Shown here: positions 32,879 through 41,967 of the stretch, one piece after another
Position numbering within the stretch: position 1 is the first letter of the stretch
Layout of the letters: the number at the start of each line of letters is the position of its first letter
From: Spirosoma panaciterrae DSM 21099
Lineage (GTDB): Bacteria > Bacteroidota > Bacteroidia > Cytophagales > Spirosomataceae
Direction: 5' to 3'
DNA: 64,000 bases
NCBI RefSeq assembly: GCF_000374025.1
Contig: NZ_KB893198.1
Span: forward strand, 1 to 64,000
Notes under the pieces: generated by a model
Told to the model about the DNA's origin: nothing
Seen by the model: only the letters and a program-made list of their open reading frames with translations
The model's database searches: none
Program-made: the position numbers and the translations under genes

Positions 32879-35335
32879 ATGAACGTAGTGGTCCGCCTTA
32901 TCTATCTCTTTACATGGCTTGTCTGTGCAACATCCGTCATTGCGCAACAGGCAACGCCAAACGCCAGTAATCGCCTGACAGGGAAAATTCTGGACGCCAC
33001 TACCAATAAAGCATTACCCTTTGCGTCGGTTGCGATTTTCAAGCAATTACAGGGAAAAGACAGCCTGCTAACGGGGAGTCAAACTGATGAGCAGGGCGCA
33101 TTTGCTATTCTCAATGTACCAACTGGATCTCTGGTCGTACGGGTTACGTTCGTTGGTTACCAGACCCTTGAACAGACGGTTCAAATTAACCAGGCGCAGA
33201 TGAACATTGGCACCATCACCTTGAAACCCGATGCCAGTACGCTTAATGAGGTCAAGGTAACGGGGGAGAAGAGTGGCATGGATATAACCATGGAAAAACG
33301 GACATTCAACGTGGCCAAAAACCTGACGACCATTGGCGGAACGGCTGAAAACGTGCTGAAGAACGTACCCTCCATTACCCTCGACGAAAGTGGCAACCCC
33401 AGCCTTCGTAACATGGCAACCACCATTTACGTCAATGGGAAACCGACGCAATTAACGCTGTCACAGATTCCGGCTAATCAGATTGAATCGGTCGAAGTCA
33501 TTTCCAATCCGTCAGCCCGCTACGATGCGTCGACCACGGGTGGGATTGTCAATCTGGTACTGAAGAAAAATCGGTTGCCGGGTTATAATGGGTTGGTGAG
33601 CGCGGGTATTGGTAATAATTCACGTTTTGATGGCACGCTGAACCTGGACTGGCGCCGGGGTAAGTGGAATCTGACCAGTTTCTATTCGATCAACGCAACC
33701 AGGAATCCGGTGACGGGTTATGTTTACCGAACGAATCGAAAAGCGGACGGTAGCCCGACCAATTATTTTAATCAGAACACCAACATCAGCCTCAACAATA
33801 CATTCCAGAGTGGCCGAATTGCCGCTGATTATACACCGAGTAAACAGAATACCTTTTCGCTGGCCGCAACTTTGGTCGGTGGTGCGTTTAATACAGTTAG
33901 CTCGCAACCCTATGATTACCGAGATCTGAACCAGCAGGTTACCAGTTCGGGCAACCGTCAGACGATACCTCACAATAGCTTTACTAATCTGGGGGTGGAG
34001 TTCGACTGGAAACATCAGTTTGCCCGGAAAGGTCAGCAATTGAGTCTGGTCACCTCGTATAGTAGGAACCATTTGTCCAACGCAGCCGACTGGTATACAA
34101 CAGCCCTTAACGCAAATGGAACTTCTCAAACGGGTTTTCCTGAAACGGATAAAATCACGGGCCGTACCAACGGCGATCAGGTTATTGCACAGCTTGACTA
34201 TACGCATCCGCTAGGCGATTCGGCCAAGCTGGAAATGGGGGTTCGCAGCTACAGCTATATCCGGGATCAGCAGTATTTTTTCAATAAGCTGGCGAACGAC
34301 ACGCAGCTTTATCAGTTAATACCCAGCTATTCACAGGACGCCCGAATTGCCGAAGCCACCAACGCGATCTACGTTCTCTATACCCGCCAGTTTCGCCGGA
34401 ACATTAACTTACAGGCTGGTTTGCGGTTGGAGCAATCCAGTCTGCATGGCACGTCCCGACTCGATACGACGACGTTTGGGTATGATTATCCATCCAAATC
34501 GGGGCAGAACTGGTTTCAGTCGTTCTTCCCATCCTTCGCGCTCTCTAAAAAGTTAAGTGAAACGTCTGAAATTGGCCTGAGTTTGAGTCGGAAGATTGCC
34601 CGGCCTAATTTCCGGCATTTGTTTATTGGTATTCAGGCCAATGACCGCCAGAATATTACGATTGGTAACCCAGCCGTCCGGCCCGAATTTGTTAATACCG
34701 CCGAGGTAAACTATACCAAAACGTGGGGTGGTGTTGACTGGCTGGCGACGGCGTTTTACATCTACGAGGATCACACAATCAAACCCTTTACGCAGCCGCT
34801 GGCCACTGATTCGTCAATACTGGTCACCACGTTCATTAACGTGAAAGCCGATATCCGCTATGGGTTCGATAATACGCTGAAGTTCAACATTGGACCGAAT
34901 CTGAGCGCGGTAGCCAATCTGAATGTATTCAACGTGATTCTGCAATCGGTCAATCTGCAAAACCAGCTCGTATCCTACAACGCCAAACTAAACCTAACCT
35001 ACCGCTTTCCAGCGAATTTCTCAGCGCAATTGACGGGCACCAACGACGGAAAAGCACCGTCATTACAGGGCTACCGCGAGGCTGTCCGAGGAGTCGATTT
35101 TGCGGTTCGGAAAGGCTTCTGGCAGAACCGGGCCAGCCTGACTTTTACCATCAACGATATGTTCAATTCGCGTCGCTTTATCAGCATTTACGATCAGCCA
35201 GGGGCGTATCAGGTGTCGATGAATCGGCGGGAAGTACGCTTTTATAAACTATCGGTTCAGTTGCCATTAGGCAGTGATACCATAAAACGGAACCAACGTA
35301 AAATGGAACGTCCCGACGTGGACTTCAGTAACTAA
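32879..35335 (+). CDS. TonB-dependent outer-membrane receptor (OMP beta-barrel family)
   Basis: 818 residues from ATG 32879, chosen for the signal peptide ending SVIAQQ. A CarboxypepD_reg-like domain (about 32–110; LTGKILDATTNKALPFASVA) is followed by a plug (about 120–220; VLKNVPSITLDESGNP, VNGKPTQL, STTGGIVNLVLKKN) and a 22-strand-type barrel related to the outer-membrane beta-barrel 3 family. It ends FYKLSVQLPLGSDT and a short basic tail. It lacks a SusD partner, and no transporter gene is adjacent. Substrate unknown. A terminator lies about 20 nt after the stop. Confidence 0.92.
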   Translation: MNVVVRLIYLFTWLVCATSVIAQQATPNASNRLTGKILDATTNKALPFASVAIFKQLQGKDSLLTGSQTDEQGAFAILNVPTGSLVVRVTFVGYQTLEQTVQINQAQMNIGTITLKPDASTLNEVKVTGEKSGMDITMEKRTFNVAKNLTTIGGTAENVLKNVPSITLDESGNPSLRNMATTIYVNGKPTQLTLSQIPANQIESVEVISNPSARYDASTTGGIVNLVLKKNRLPGYNGLVSAGIGNNSRFDGTLNLDWRRGKWNLTSFYSINATRNPVTGYVYRTNRKADGSPTNYFNQNTNISLNNTFQSGRIAADYTPSKQNTFSLAATLVGGAFNTVSSQPYDYRDLNQQVTSSGNRQTIPHNSFTNLGVEFDWKHQFARKGQQLSLVTSYSRNHLSNAADWYTTALNANGTSQTGFPETDKITGRTNGDQVIAQLDYTHPLGDSAKLEMGVRSYSYIRDQQYFFNKLANDTQLYQLIPSYSQDARIAEATNAIYVLYTRQFRRNINLQAGLRLEQSSLHGTSRLDTTTFGYDYPSKSGQNWFQSFFPSFALSKKLSETSEIGLSLSRKIARPNFRHLFIGIQANDRQNITIGNPAVRPEFVNTAEVNYTKTWGGVDWLATAFYIYEDHTIKPFTQPLATDSSILVTTFINVKADIRYGFDNTLKFNIGPNLSAVANLNVFNVILQSVNLQNQLVSYNAKLNLTYRFPANFSAQLTGTNDGKAPSLQGYREAVRGVDFAVRKGFWQNRASLTFTINDMFNSRRFISIYDQPGAYQVSMNRREVRFYKLSVQLPLGSDTIKRNQRKMERPDVDFSN

Positions 35336-35354
35336 CCAAGCCCACCATACCGTC

Positions 35355-35407
35355 GCCATAACCGCGAGACTGTCTTGAGAAAAACAGTCGAATGGTTATG
35401 GCTTTTA
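35355..35407 (+). terminator. Intrinsic terminator after the first TonB-dependent receptor
   Basis: GCCATAACC (35355–35363) pairs with 35394–35402; an inner GACTGT/ACAGTC stem strengthens it, and TTTTATTA follows. Confidence 0.85.
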
Positions 35408-35466
35408 TTATGTAATTGTTATATATTAACTAATTGTAAATTACTTATTATCAAATAGTTAAATAT

Positions 35467-35507
35467 TATATTTGATAATCATGTCTTAAAAATAGACTAT
35501 AGTTTTG
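35467..35507 (+). promoter_or_regulatory. Probable Bacteroidota promoter of the phosphatase/receptor operon
   Basis: The 140-nt AT-rich gap contains TAGTTTTG at 35500–35507, a -7 type TAnnTTTG element, 43 nt before the first ATG, with a TTTG at 35471–35474 upstream. The spacing of 25 nt is longer than the usual 19–21, so TATATTTG at 35467–35474 could instead be the -7 box. Confidence 0.4.
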
Positions 35508-35550
35508 CCGGTGAAAAAGAATAGATCAGTCTCTTTTTACGTACTAACCT

Positions 35551-36579
35551 ATGGTCTCTTTTATCCAAAAAATTACGATGGCTGCCTGCCTTATAGGTAC
35601 TTTCCAGGTATCTGTTCAGGCACAAACGACACCTACCTATGCCTTTATTGAGAAAATCAGTTTACCTACGGGCGATGGTAAATGGGATTACCTGAAAATG
35701 GATGGCGAACGCGAACGGTTGTTCGTATCCCACTTTGATCGGGTACACGTTATTGACCTAACAACGAACAAACAGATTGGCGAGATTACTGGCCTGAAAG
35801 GCGTTCACGGAATCGGTCTGGCGAAAGAGTTAAACAAAGGCTACATCACCAACGGAACGGATAATACCATTACGGTTTTCGATTACAACACCTTTAAAGT
35901 CCTGCAAACAATACCTGTTACCGGAAAGAAAGCCGATGCGGTCATGTACGATAAGGGAACGAAGCGGATTTTTGTGTTCAACAATGGCAGTGGTGATGCC
36001 GTTGCCATTGACGCTGTAACCGACAAAGTAATTGGCACCGTAACGATGGGTGGCGCGCCGGAGTTTGCAGTTGCCAACGAGAAAGGAAGCATCTTCAATA
36101 ATAATGAAGACACGAACGAGATTTTCGAAATCGACGCCAAGACGCTCAAGGTCAAGAATAAATATACGGTAGCCCCGGCTGGCGGTGTGCCCACTGGGAT
36201 AGCCTATGATGCCAGTACGAACCGACTGTTTTCGGTTTGCCGTAAGCCACAGGCACTGGTCGTGATGGACGCGTCAACGGGAAAAATCGTTCAGTCATTG
36301 CCAATCGGTGGCGGTGTGGATGCGGTGGTTTACGAGAAAGAACTGAAGCTGATCATGACGTCCAATGGGGAAGGTAATGTCACGATTATCCATCAGGATT
36401 CTGCCGACACGTATTCGATTGTTCAGACGTTGACGACGAAACCGGGCCAGAAAACAATGGTTCACCGGGGGACAACGCACCGCATTTACCTGAGCGGAGC
36501 CGATTATCAGGCCGATGGCAAAACGCTCGTACCGGGCACATTCGGCGTGTACGTATATGGACCAACGGTAAAGCAGTAA
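35551..36579 (+). CDS. YncE-like secreted beta-propeller protein
   Basis: 342 residues with a signal peptide ending SVQAQ. Repeats such as RVHVIDLTTNKQIGEITGLK, TVFDYNTFKVLQTIPVTGKK and LVVMDASTGKIVQSLPIGGG define a seven-bladed YVTN/YncE-type propeller. The family binds DNA, metals or ligands or works as a scaffold; the exact role is unknown. It is the first gene of a same-strand run with a metallophosphoesterase (start 27 nt on), a TonB-dependent receptor, a beta-helix lipoprotein and a second phosphatase. A broken paralogue lies at 44031–44482. Confidence 0.88.
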   Translation: MVSFIQKITMAACLIGTFQVSVQAQTTPTYAFIEKISLPTGDGKWDYLKMDGERERLFVSHFDRVHVIDLTTNKQIGEITGLKGVHGIGLAKELNKGYITNGTDNTITVFDYNTFKVLQTIPVTGKKADAVMYDKGTKRIFVFNNGSGDAVAIDAVTDKVIGTVTMGGAPEFAVANEKGSIFNNNEDTNEIFEIDAKTLKVKNKYTVAPAGGVPTGIAYDASTNRLFSVCRKPQALVVMDASTGKIVQSLPIGGGVDAVVYEKELKLIMTSNGEGNVTIIHQDSADTYSIVQTLTTKPGQKTMVHRGTTHRIYLSGADYQADGKTLVPGTFGVYVYGPTVKQ

Positions 36580-36686
36580 GCAGTCGCGCAACTTAGCCAA
36601 TTAGTCATGTTGTCTTTCTTGCATAAAGCCTTTTTGGGGCTTGTCTGGCCACGCTTTGCCCATTCGTTAGTCAGGCGCAGTCGAAT

Positions 36687-37580
36687 ATGAATCAGGCACC
36701 GTTCAGTTTTGTGGCATTCGGCGATATGCCCTATAATCTGCCTCAGGACTACGGCCGTTTCGAGAATCTGATTCGGGACGTCAACAAACAGAATCAGGTT
36801 TTCGATGTACACGTTGGCGATATCAAGTCCAGCGAGACGGATTGTTCGGATGCGTATTATCAAAAGATTCACGGCTATTTCAACCAGTTCGACAAGCCGC
36901 TGATTTACACCCCCGGCGATAATGAGTGGACTGATTGCAACAAGCATTCACCCGGCAAATACGATATCGACGAGCGACTGGCCAAAATCCGCAACTTGTT
37001 CTTCGACGGAAAAAACAGCCTGGGGAAAGCGAAACTTCCCATGGTCTCGCAGTCGAAAAATCCAGCGTTTGCCAAATATGTGGAGAACAACCGTTGGTAC
37101 TACGGCAATGTCCAGTTCGGAACAGTCCACATCGTAGGCACCAACAACAACTTCTATCCAGATCCGAAGGGCAATAATGCCGAATTCTATGATCGCAATA
37201 AGGCAAACCTAGCCTGGATGGATGAGATGTTCGATCAGGCGAAAACGAGCAATGCCATCGCTGTTGTGCTGTTCACGCAGGCTGATATGTACAATCCGGC
37301 AAAGGACGCTAAAGAAGCCAATGCGTTCACGGCCCTGAAAGACAAGCTGCTGGCTCGAACTGAGGAGTTTAAGAAACCGGTGCTACTGGTCAACGGCGAT
37401 TCGCATGTGTTTCTGGTCGACAAACCGATCTACGTGAAAGGCGGCAAGAAGAAGGCGCTCGATAGGTTCACGCGGCTGCAACTCTTCGGAGAAGATAATA
37501 TCCATGCCGTGAAAGTGACGATCAATCCAGCCACGCTCGGACTGTTTCAGATTGAGCCGCTTATAGTGCAGGGCAACTAA
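36687..37580 (+). CDS. Secreted metallophosphoesterase-like protein (signal peptide split by a frameshift)
   Basis: 297 residues from ATG 36687. FVAFGDMPYN (metal ligands), DVHVGDIKSS, YTPGDNEWTDC and LLVNGDSHVFLVDKP give a calcineurin-like phosphoesterase scaffold with Asp, Asn and His ligands. Upstream, an ATG at 36607 starts MLSFLHKAF and one base off the frame reads GACLATLCPFVSQAQSN into MNQAP, a complete signal peptide if one T were added in the TTTTT run 36631–36635. So either a mutation, a sequencing error, or slippage affects export. The following receptor gene starts 28 nt after the stop, indicating co-transcription. Confidence 0.85.
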   Translation: MNQAPFSFVAFGDMPYNLPQDYGRFENLIRDVNKQNQVFDVHVGDIKSSETDCSDAYYQKIHGYFNQFDKPLIYTPGDNEWTDCNKHSPGKYDIDERLAKIRNLFFDGKNSLGKAKLPMVSQSKNPAFAKYVENNRWYYGNVQFGTVHIVGTNNNFYPDPKGNNAEFYDRNKANLAWMDEMFDQAKTSNAIAVVLFTQADMYNPAKDAKEANAFTALKDKLLARTEEFKKPVLLVNGDSHVFLVDKPIYVKGGKKKALDRFTRLQLFGEDNIHAVKVTINPATLGLFQIEPLIVQGN

Positions 37581-37608
37581 TGAATACGAACGATTTGACA
37601 CCATAGCT

Positions 37609-40365
37609 ATGAAATTTACGCTTTACCTAGTACTGCTATTACTTGGATCACTCACCGTGCAAGCCGCTACGCTGAAAGGCTCCGTGATGGATGCTCGTAC
37701 GGGCGAACCACTCATCGGGGCAACGGTGAGTCTGGCTAATACCAAATACGGCGGTACCGTTGGACTGGATGGTAACTATCACATCAAAGACGTCCCCGCT
37801 GGCACCTACACCTGCCTAGTGCAATACGTCAGTTACCAGAAAATGGAGAAAACGGTTGTTATAACGAGCGGGGTGGTTGTTCAAAACTTTTCCTTGGCGG
37901 AAAGTAGTCGCGACCTGGCCGAAGTGGTGGTGACGGCTTCCGGCGACCGGGAGAGTGAAAACAACACCCGCAAAATTGAACAGAAAGCCGATAATGTCCT
38001 CAATATCATCGGTGCCAAAGCCATCTCGCTACTGCCCGACGTGACGGTAGCGAATGTCTTGCAGCGCGTCTCTGGCGTATCGGTGGTACGAAATGCGACG
38101 GGCGACGGACAATTTGCCATCATCCGGGGCATGGATCGACGGTATAATTACACGTTGGTTAATGGCATCAAAATTCCCAGCCCGGACAACAAGAACCGCT
38201 TCGTGCCGATGGATATTTTTCCAGCCGATCTACTGGAGCGGCTGGAGGTGGTCAAAGCCCTCACACCCAATATGGAAGGCGATGCGGTTGGCGGTTCGAT
38301 GAACATGATCATGCGCTCGGCACCGGATTATCTGGTGGTGAATGCCACCGTGTCGGGTGGATATAGCCAACTGTTCAGTAGCCGACCATTTTCGGGATTT
38401 AGTACATCTGACATTAATTTTCGTTCCCCCTCCGAAGTGGCTGGCAGCAATCGGTATGCGGCTAAACCAAGTGATTTTTCTGTCCGAACGGCGCAGTATC
38501 AGGACGTGCAATTGCCTGTTAATGGGTTAATGAGTTTGTCGATTGGCAATCGAATTTTCAATAAGCGATTGGGATTTCTGGTCGGCGGTTCCTATCAGCA
38601 TACGTACCGGGGTAGTCAATCCTCGTTTCTACGACTGTACGGCCAGCCCTCTCCTGATCCGGTTCCAAATACGCCCATCTTCGAATTTGTGGAACAGCGG
38701 ACTTATTCAAACGAGCAGGCTCGAACGGGCGTCAACCTCAAACTTGATTATGACCTGAATCGAACTGGAAATTCGTCGGCTAATAAATTAAGCCTGTACG
38801 GACTGTTCATGCAGTTGGATGACAAGCAACACCGCACGGTGCTAGGGAATCAACTAGTGCAAATCGGCGATGTGACCACCACTGATCGGTCGGTATTTCG
38901 GCGCCAGAACATCTATAACGTTACGCTCCAGGGCGACCATGCACTTATTCCCAAACTGAAACTGAACTGGTCGGCGGTGTATTCGCTGGCGAAAAGTCAA
39001 ACACCAAGCTGGACTGATCTTTCGGTGACGAGCCGGACCAGCCAGGGAGCGGATGGAAAATCTACATCGACGCTGTACATCAACGACATGAGCTATATCT
39101 GGACGCGCAACAACGACCGCGATCTGGCTGGCTATGTAAATCTGACTTATAACCTATTCCCAACGTTTGATGTGTCGGTAGGGGGTATGTACCGGGATAA
39201 GGCTCGGGATAATTACTACAACGATTACTCCTTATCGACGGTGCTACCCGGTGGTGATCGGCAGGTATTTACCAGCGTCGACAAAGCCATTTTCTCGTTC
39301 CGTCCCGACTCCTATGCGTATCCAGACAGTACCAACGCCAACAACTATACGGCCAAGGAGCAGATCGCGGCTGGGTATATTCAGGGCAAGTTTAGCCGGG
39401 GTAATTGGCAGGTTGTCGGGGGCGTGCGGGCCGAAAACACCAACCAGTCGTATGTGTCGCAGTTGCCCGTCACCGCCACCGGGAAAACGGGGGCTATCAG
39501 TTACCTGGATATCTTGCCCAGTCTGCACCTGAAATACCAGTTGTCGGCCCGGGAAAACCTGCGTTTTTCCTATTTCCGGGGTATTAGCCGACCCGGTTAT
39601 TTTGAAATCGTACCCGCTTCGTTCCCCGGCGATTTTTTCACTGAATCAGGTAATTACAACCTCAAGCATACGGTGGCCGATAACATCGACCTGCGTTACG
39701 AACTCTTTCCGCGCGGCAACGAACAGGTACTGATTGGAGCTTTTGTCAAAAATCTCCAGAACCCCATCGAGTACGGATTCAGTCAGTTAGCGCAGAATAA
39801 CATTGTGTATCAGCCCATCAATTATGGAACGGCTGTCAACTACGGGGCCGAGCTGGTGTTTGCCAAGTATTTCAGCAACTGGGGCGTGTCGGGCAATTAC
39901 ACCTACACCAAATCGAGTATCACGACGAGCAAGCGGGTGTATGGCCGGGATGCGTCTGGCAGTACCGTGGTGACTGACGTGCAACAAACCCGGCCACTCC
40001 AGGGTCAGTCGGATCATATTGCCAACCTGTCGTTGATGTACAAAAATCAGCAGATTGGTTTCGATGCCCAATTGGCCTGGGTCTATACCGGCAAGCGGAT
40101 CAATATCGTATCGGCTTACAAAGATCTCGACTATTGGCAGCGGGGTACGTCGCAGGTGGATTTCTCGGCGGAGAAACGCTTCCACGGCGGGCGACTGAGC
40201 GTATTTACCAAGCTCACCAATTTGCTGAACAATCCCATCATCGTTGACATTCTACGACCCAATACCTTAACGGGTTATCCCGATCAGGATCGTAGCGACC
40301 GGATTACGGTGCAGAAGGACGTCTTCCAGCAGAGCTATTTACTGGGCCTGCGCTACAAACACTAA
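37609..40365 (+). CDS. TonB-dependent receptor of the phosphatase operon
   Basis: 918 residues with signal peptide MKFTLYLVLLLLGSLTVQA. A CarboxypepD_reg-like domain (about 20–100; LKGSVMDARTGEPLIGATVS) precedes a plug with LPDVTVANVLQRVSGVSVVR and IRGMDRRYNYTLVNGIKIPS, then VGGSMNMIMRSAP, and a large barrel ending KDVFQQSYLLGLRYKH. The plug style is that of TonB-dependent receptors without SusD. Neighbours on both sides are secreted phosphoesterases, so it may import phosphate-bearing or metal–phosphate compounds. A 46-nt gap leads to the beta-helix lipoprotein. Confidence 0.93.
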   Translation: MKFTLYLVLLLLGSLTVQAATLKGSVMDARTGEPLIGATVSLANTKYGGTVGLDGNYHIKDVPAGTYTCLVQYVSYQKMEKTVVITSGVVVQNFSLAESSRDLAEVVVTASGDRESENNTRKIEQKADNVLNIIGAKAISLLPDVTVANVLQRVSGVSVVRNATGDGQFAIIRGMDRRYNYTLVNGIKIPSPDNKNRFVPMDIFPADLLERLEVVKALTPNMEGDAVGGSMNMIMRSAPDYLVVNATVSGGYSQLFSSRPFSGFSTSDINFRSPSEVAGSNRYAAKPSDFSVRTAQYQDVQLPVNGLMSLSIGNRIFNKRLGFLVGGSYQHTYRGSQSSFLRLYGQPSPDPVPNTPIFEFVEQRTYSNEQARTGVNLKLDYDLNRTGNSSANKLSLYGLFMQLDDKQHRTVLGNQLVQIGDVTTTDRSVFRRQNIYNVTLQGDHALIPKLKLNWSAVYSLAKSQTPSWTDLSVTSRTSQGADGKSTSTLYINDMSYIWTRNNDRDLAGYVNLTYNLFPTFDVSVGGMYRDKARDNYYNDYSLSTVLPGGDRQVFTSVDKAIFSFRPDSYAYPDSTNANNYTAKEQIAAGYIQGKFSRGNWQVVGGVRAENTNQSYVSQLPVTATGKTGAISYLDILPSLHLKYQLSARENLRFSYFRGISRPGYFEIVPASFPGDFFTESGNYNLKHTVADNIDLRYELFPRGNEQVLIGAFVKNLQNPIEYGFSQLAQNNIVYQPINYGTAVNYGAELVFAKYFSNWGVSGNYTYTKSSITTSKRVYGRDASGSTVVTDVQQTRPLQGQSDHIANLSLMYKNQQIGFDAQLAWVYTGKRINIVSAYKDLDYWQRGTSQVDFSAEKRFHGGRLSVFTKLTNLLNNPIIVDILRPNTLTGYPDQDRSDRITVQKDVFQQSYLLGLRYKH

Positions 40366-40411
40366 TTACCCTACAATCAATCAGTTACTTTTTATTTAAC
40401 AATCAACTCGA

Positions 40412-41845
40412 ATGAAACGTCAGATTCAACTGAGCTTTTTAGCCATCGTAATGATGGGCAGCCTGTTTACCGGCTTGCTAAGTTGCAGCAAATCCGAAAA
40501 TGTGCAGGTCTCGGCTCCTCTCTATCAGGTAGGGCAGGCCGTAAGTACCAAAACACCGTTACAGGGATCGATCAAAGGAACGCTGAAAGCTGACTCGACC
40601 TACAATGTAACGGGTGATGTGTTCATAAATGAAGGGGATACGCTGCTGATTCAGCCAGGTGCTAAAGTCCTGTTCGATGGGAAGGGAGCCTGGTATTTTG
40701 TGGTGAAAGGCTCGCTGCTTTCGTTGGGCACCCAGGCGAAACCAATCTATTTCAGCGTTCCTAGTTCAGTAGCTGTCAAAAACGAAACGTTGGGTTCTGA
40801 CCCTACCGCCGACCCCGCTTACAAAGGATATTGGGGTGGTATCGCGGGGGAAACCATGTTTAAAAACATTATCATCAAATGGACCCACCTGGATTTTGGG
40901 GGTGGTAAACTGGGTACTTCGCCGGTTTCGTTCCTGGCAAACGGCGCCAATGCGTATACGCTTACGTCGAAAAATTCTGACGGCATTGTGGTTCTGGAAG
41001 ATTCGTGGGTGTATGGGTCCATTGACGATCCGATGCGTCCGTTTGGTGGCAAGTGGAATGTCATGCGGAATACCTTCGAGAAGTGTGGTTTTACCGGGGG
41101 GGAAGCCTGGAATGTAAAGGGAGGCACGGTTGGTAACTTTGCCTACAACCTAATTATTGGTATGGCGACCAACGGGCCCAAAGCGTCGAATGACGGTCAG
41201 GCGACGAACCAGCCTCAGACCAATATCCTGATGTATAATAACACGATGATCGCCAACGGCTACCGCCGGTCAGCAGATGGTCGTGGCGGCTCGCTCAATT
41301 TTGAAAACGGCGCGAAAGGCGGGTACTATAATAACCTGATGGTTGATTGTAAATATGGCCCCCGTGTAGTGGGGGCGACAGCCAGTTATTCTGGGAATGC
41401 CCTGGTTGTTGCCGATACGGCCAACATCAAATATGGCTATAACTACAACTACGTCGATTCGCTGAAAATGGCGAACCAGATCTATCCGACGGGTTTTTAT
41501 ACTAAACCGCAGACGACCGATATTCCCGCACCTTCATCGTTCTTACCCGTTGGCTACAAACCAGGAGCGGTGTATGATGGCTCGGCAGTCGTTCAGAAAA
41601 ACAACCCCATGTTTGTCAATTTTCCCCTGCCTTATGTAGCGACGAAAAAAATTGCCGATGCCAGCTTTGTTGGGACGTGGAACTTCCGGTTACAGTCTAC
41701 ATCACCCGCGCTTGGCAAGGGAACGACCAGCTTTAGCCCGTTGACGGTGGTGCCGGTAAGTGAACGGTATGGTTCTACTGAGATTACGCCACCGAGTGTT
41801 GACATGGGTTGTTACCCTGCCAACGGAAAGGGCAATCAACATTAA
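40412..41845 (+). CDS. Lipoprotein with right-handed beta-helix
   Basis: 477 residues. The lipobox LLSCSKS gives Cys25. Residues about 55–130 (GDVFINEGDTLLIQPGAKVL) match the start of parallel beta-helix proteins in which a buried ladder is built from short repeats. VVLEDSWVYGSIDDPM and NTMIANGYRRSADGRGGSLN continue it. The C-terminus has PSVDMGCYPANGKG, the GA/MGCY end pattern. It is probably an outer-membrane-anchored ligand- or polymer-binding protein that works with the adjacent receptor. No catalytic triad is apparent. Confidence 0.85.
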   Translation: MKRQIQLSFLAIVMMGSLFTGLLSCSKSENVQVSAPLYQVGQAVSTKTPLQGSIKGTLKADSTYNVTGDVFINEGDTLLIQPGAKVLFDGKGAWYFVVKGSLLSLGTQAKPIYFSVPSSVAVKNETLGSDPTADPAYKGYWGGIAGETMFKNIIIKWTHLDFGGGKLGTSPVSFLANGANAYTLTSKNSDGIVVLEDSWVYGSIDDPMRPFGGKWNVMRNTFEKCGFTGGEAWNVKGGTVGNFAYNLIIGMATNGPKASNDGQATNQPQTNILMYNNTMIANGYRRSADGRGGSLNFENGAKGGYYNNLMVDCKYGPRVVGATASYSGNALVVADTANIKYGYNYNYVDSLKMANQIYPTGFYTKPQTTDIPAPSSFLPVGYKPGAVYDGSAVVQKNNPMFVNFPLPYVATKKIADASFVGTWNFRLQSTSPALGKGTTSFSPLTVVPVSERYGSTEITPPSVDMGCYPANGKGNQH

Positions 41846-41967
41846 CGAATGAGGTTTTCTAACTGAGATGCCCAGCCGTAAAGAAAATACAGGCATCGCT
41901 CTGTGAAACTCTTTAACGGCTGGGTATCGCGATGTAACCCTTTTTCTGCCAAAATCTATCGCCATCA

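Noticed and set aside
32879-35335. Polysaccharide utilisation locus (SusC/SusD)
   Set aside because: The receptor lacks an adjacent SusD-like lipoprotein and glycoside hydrolase genes; it is a stand-alone TonB-dependent receptor.
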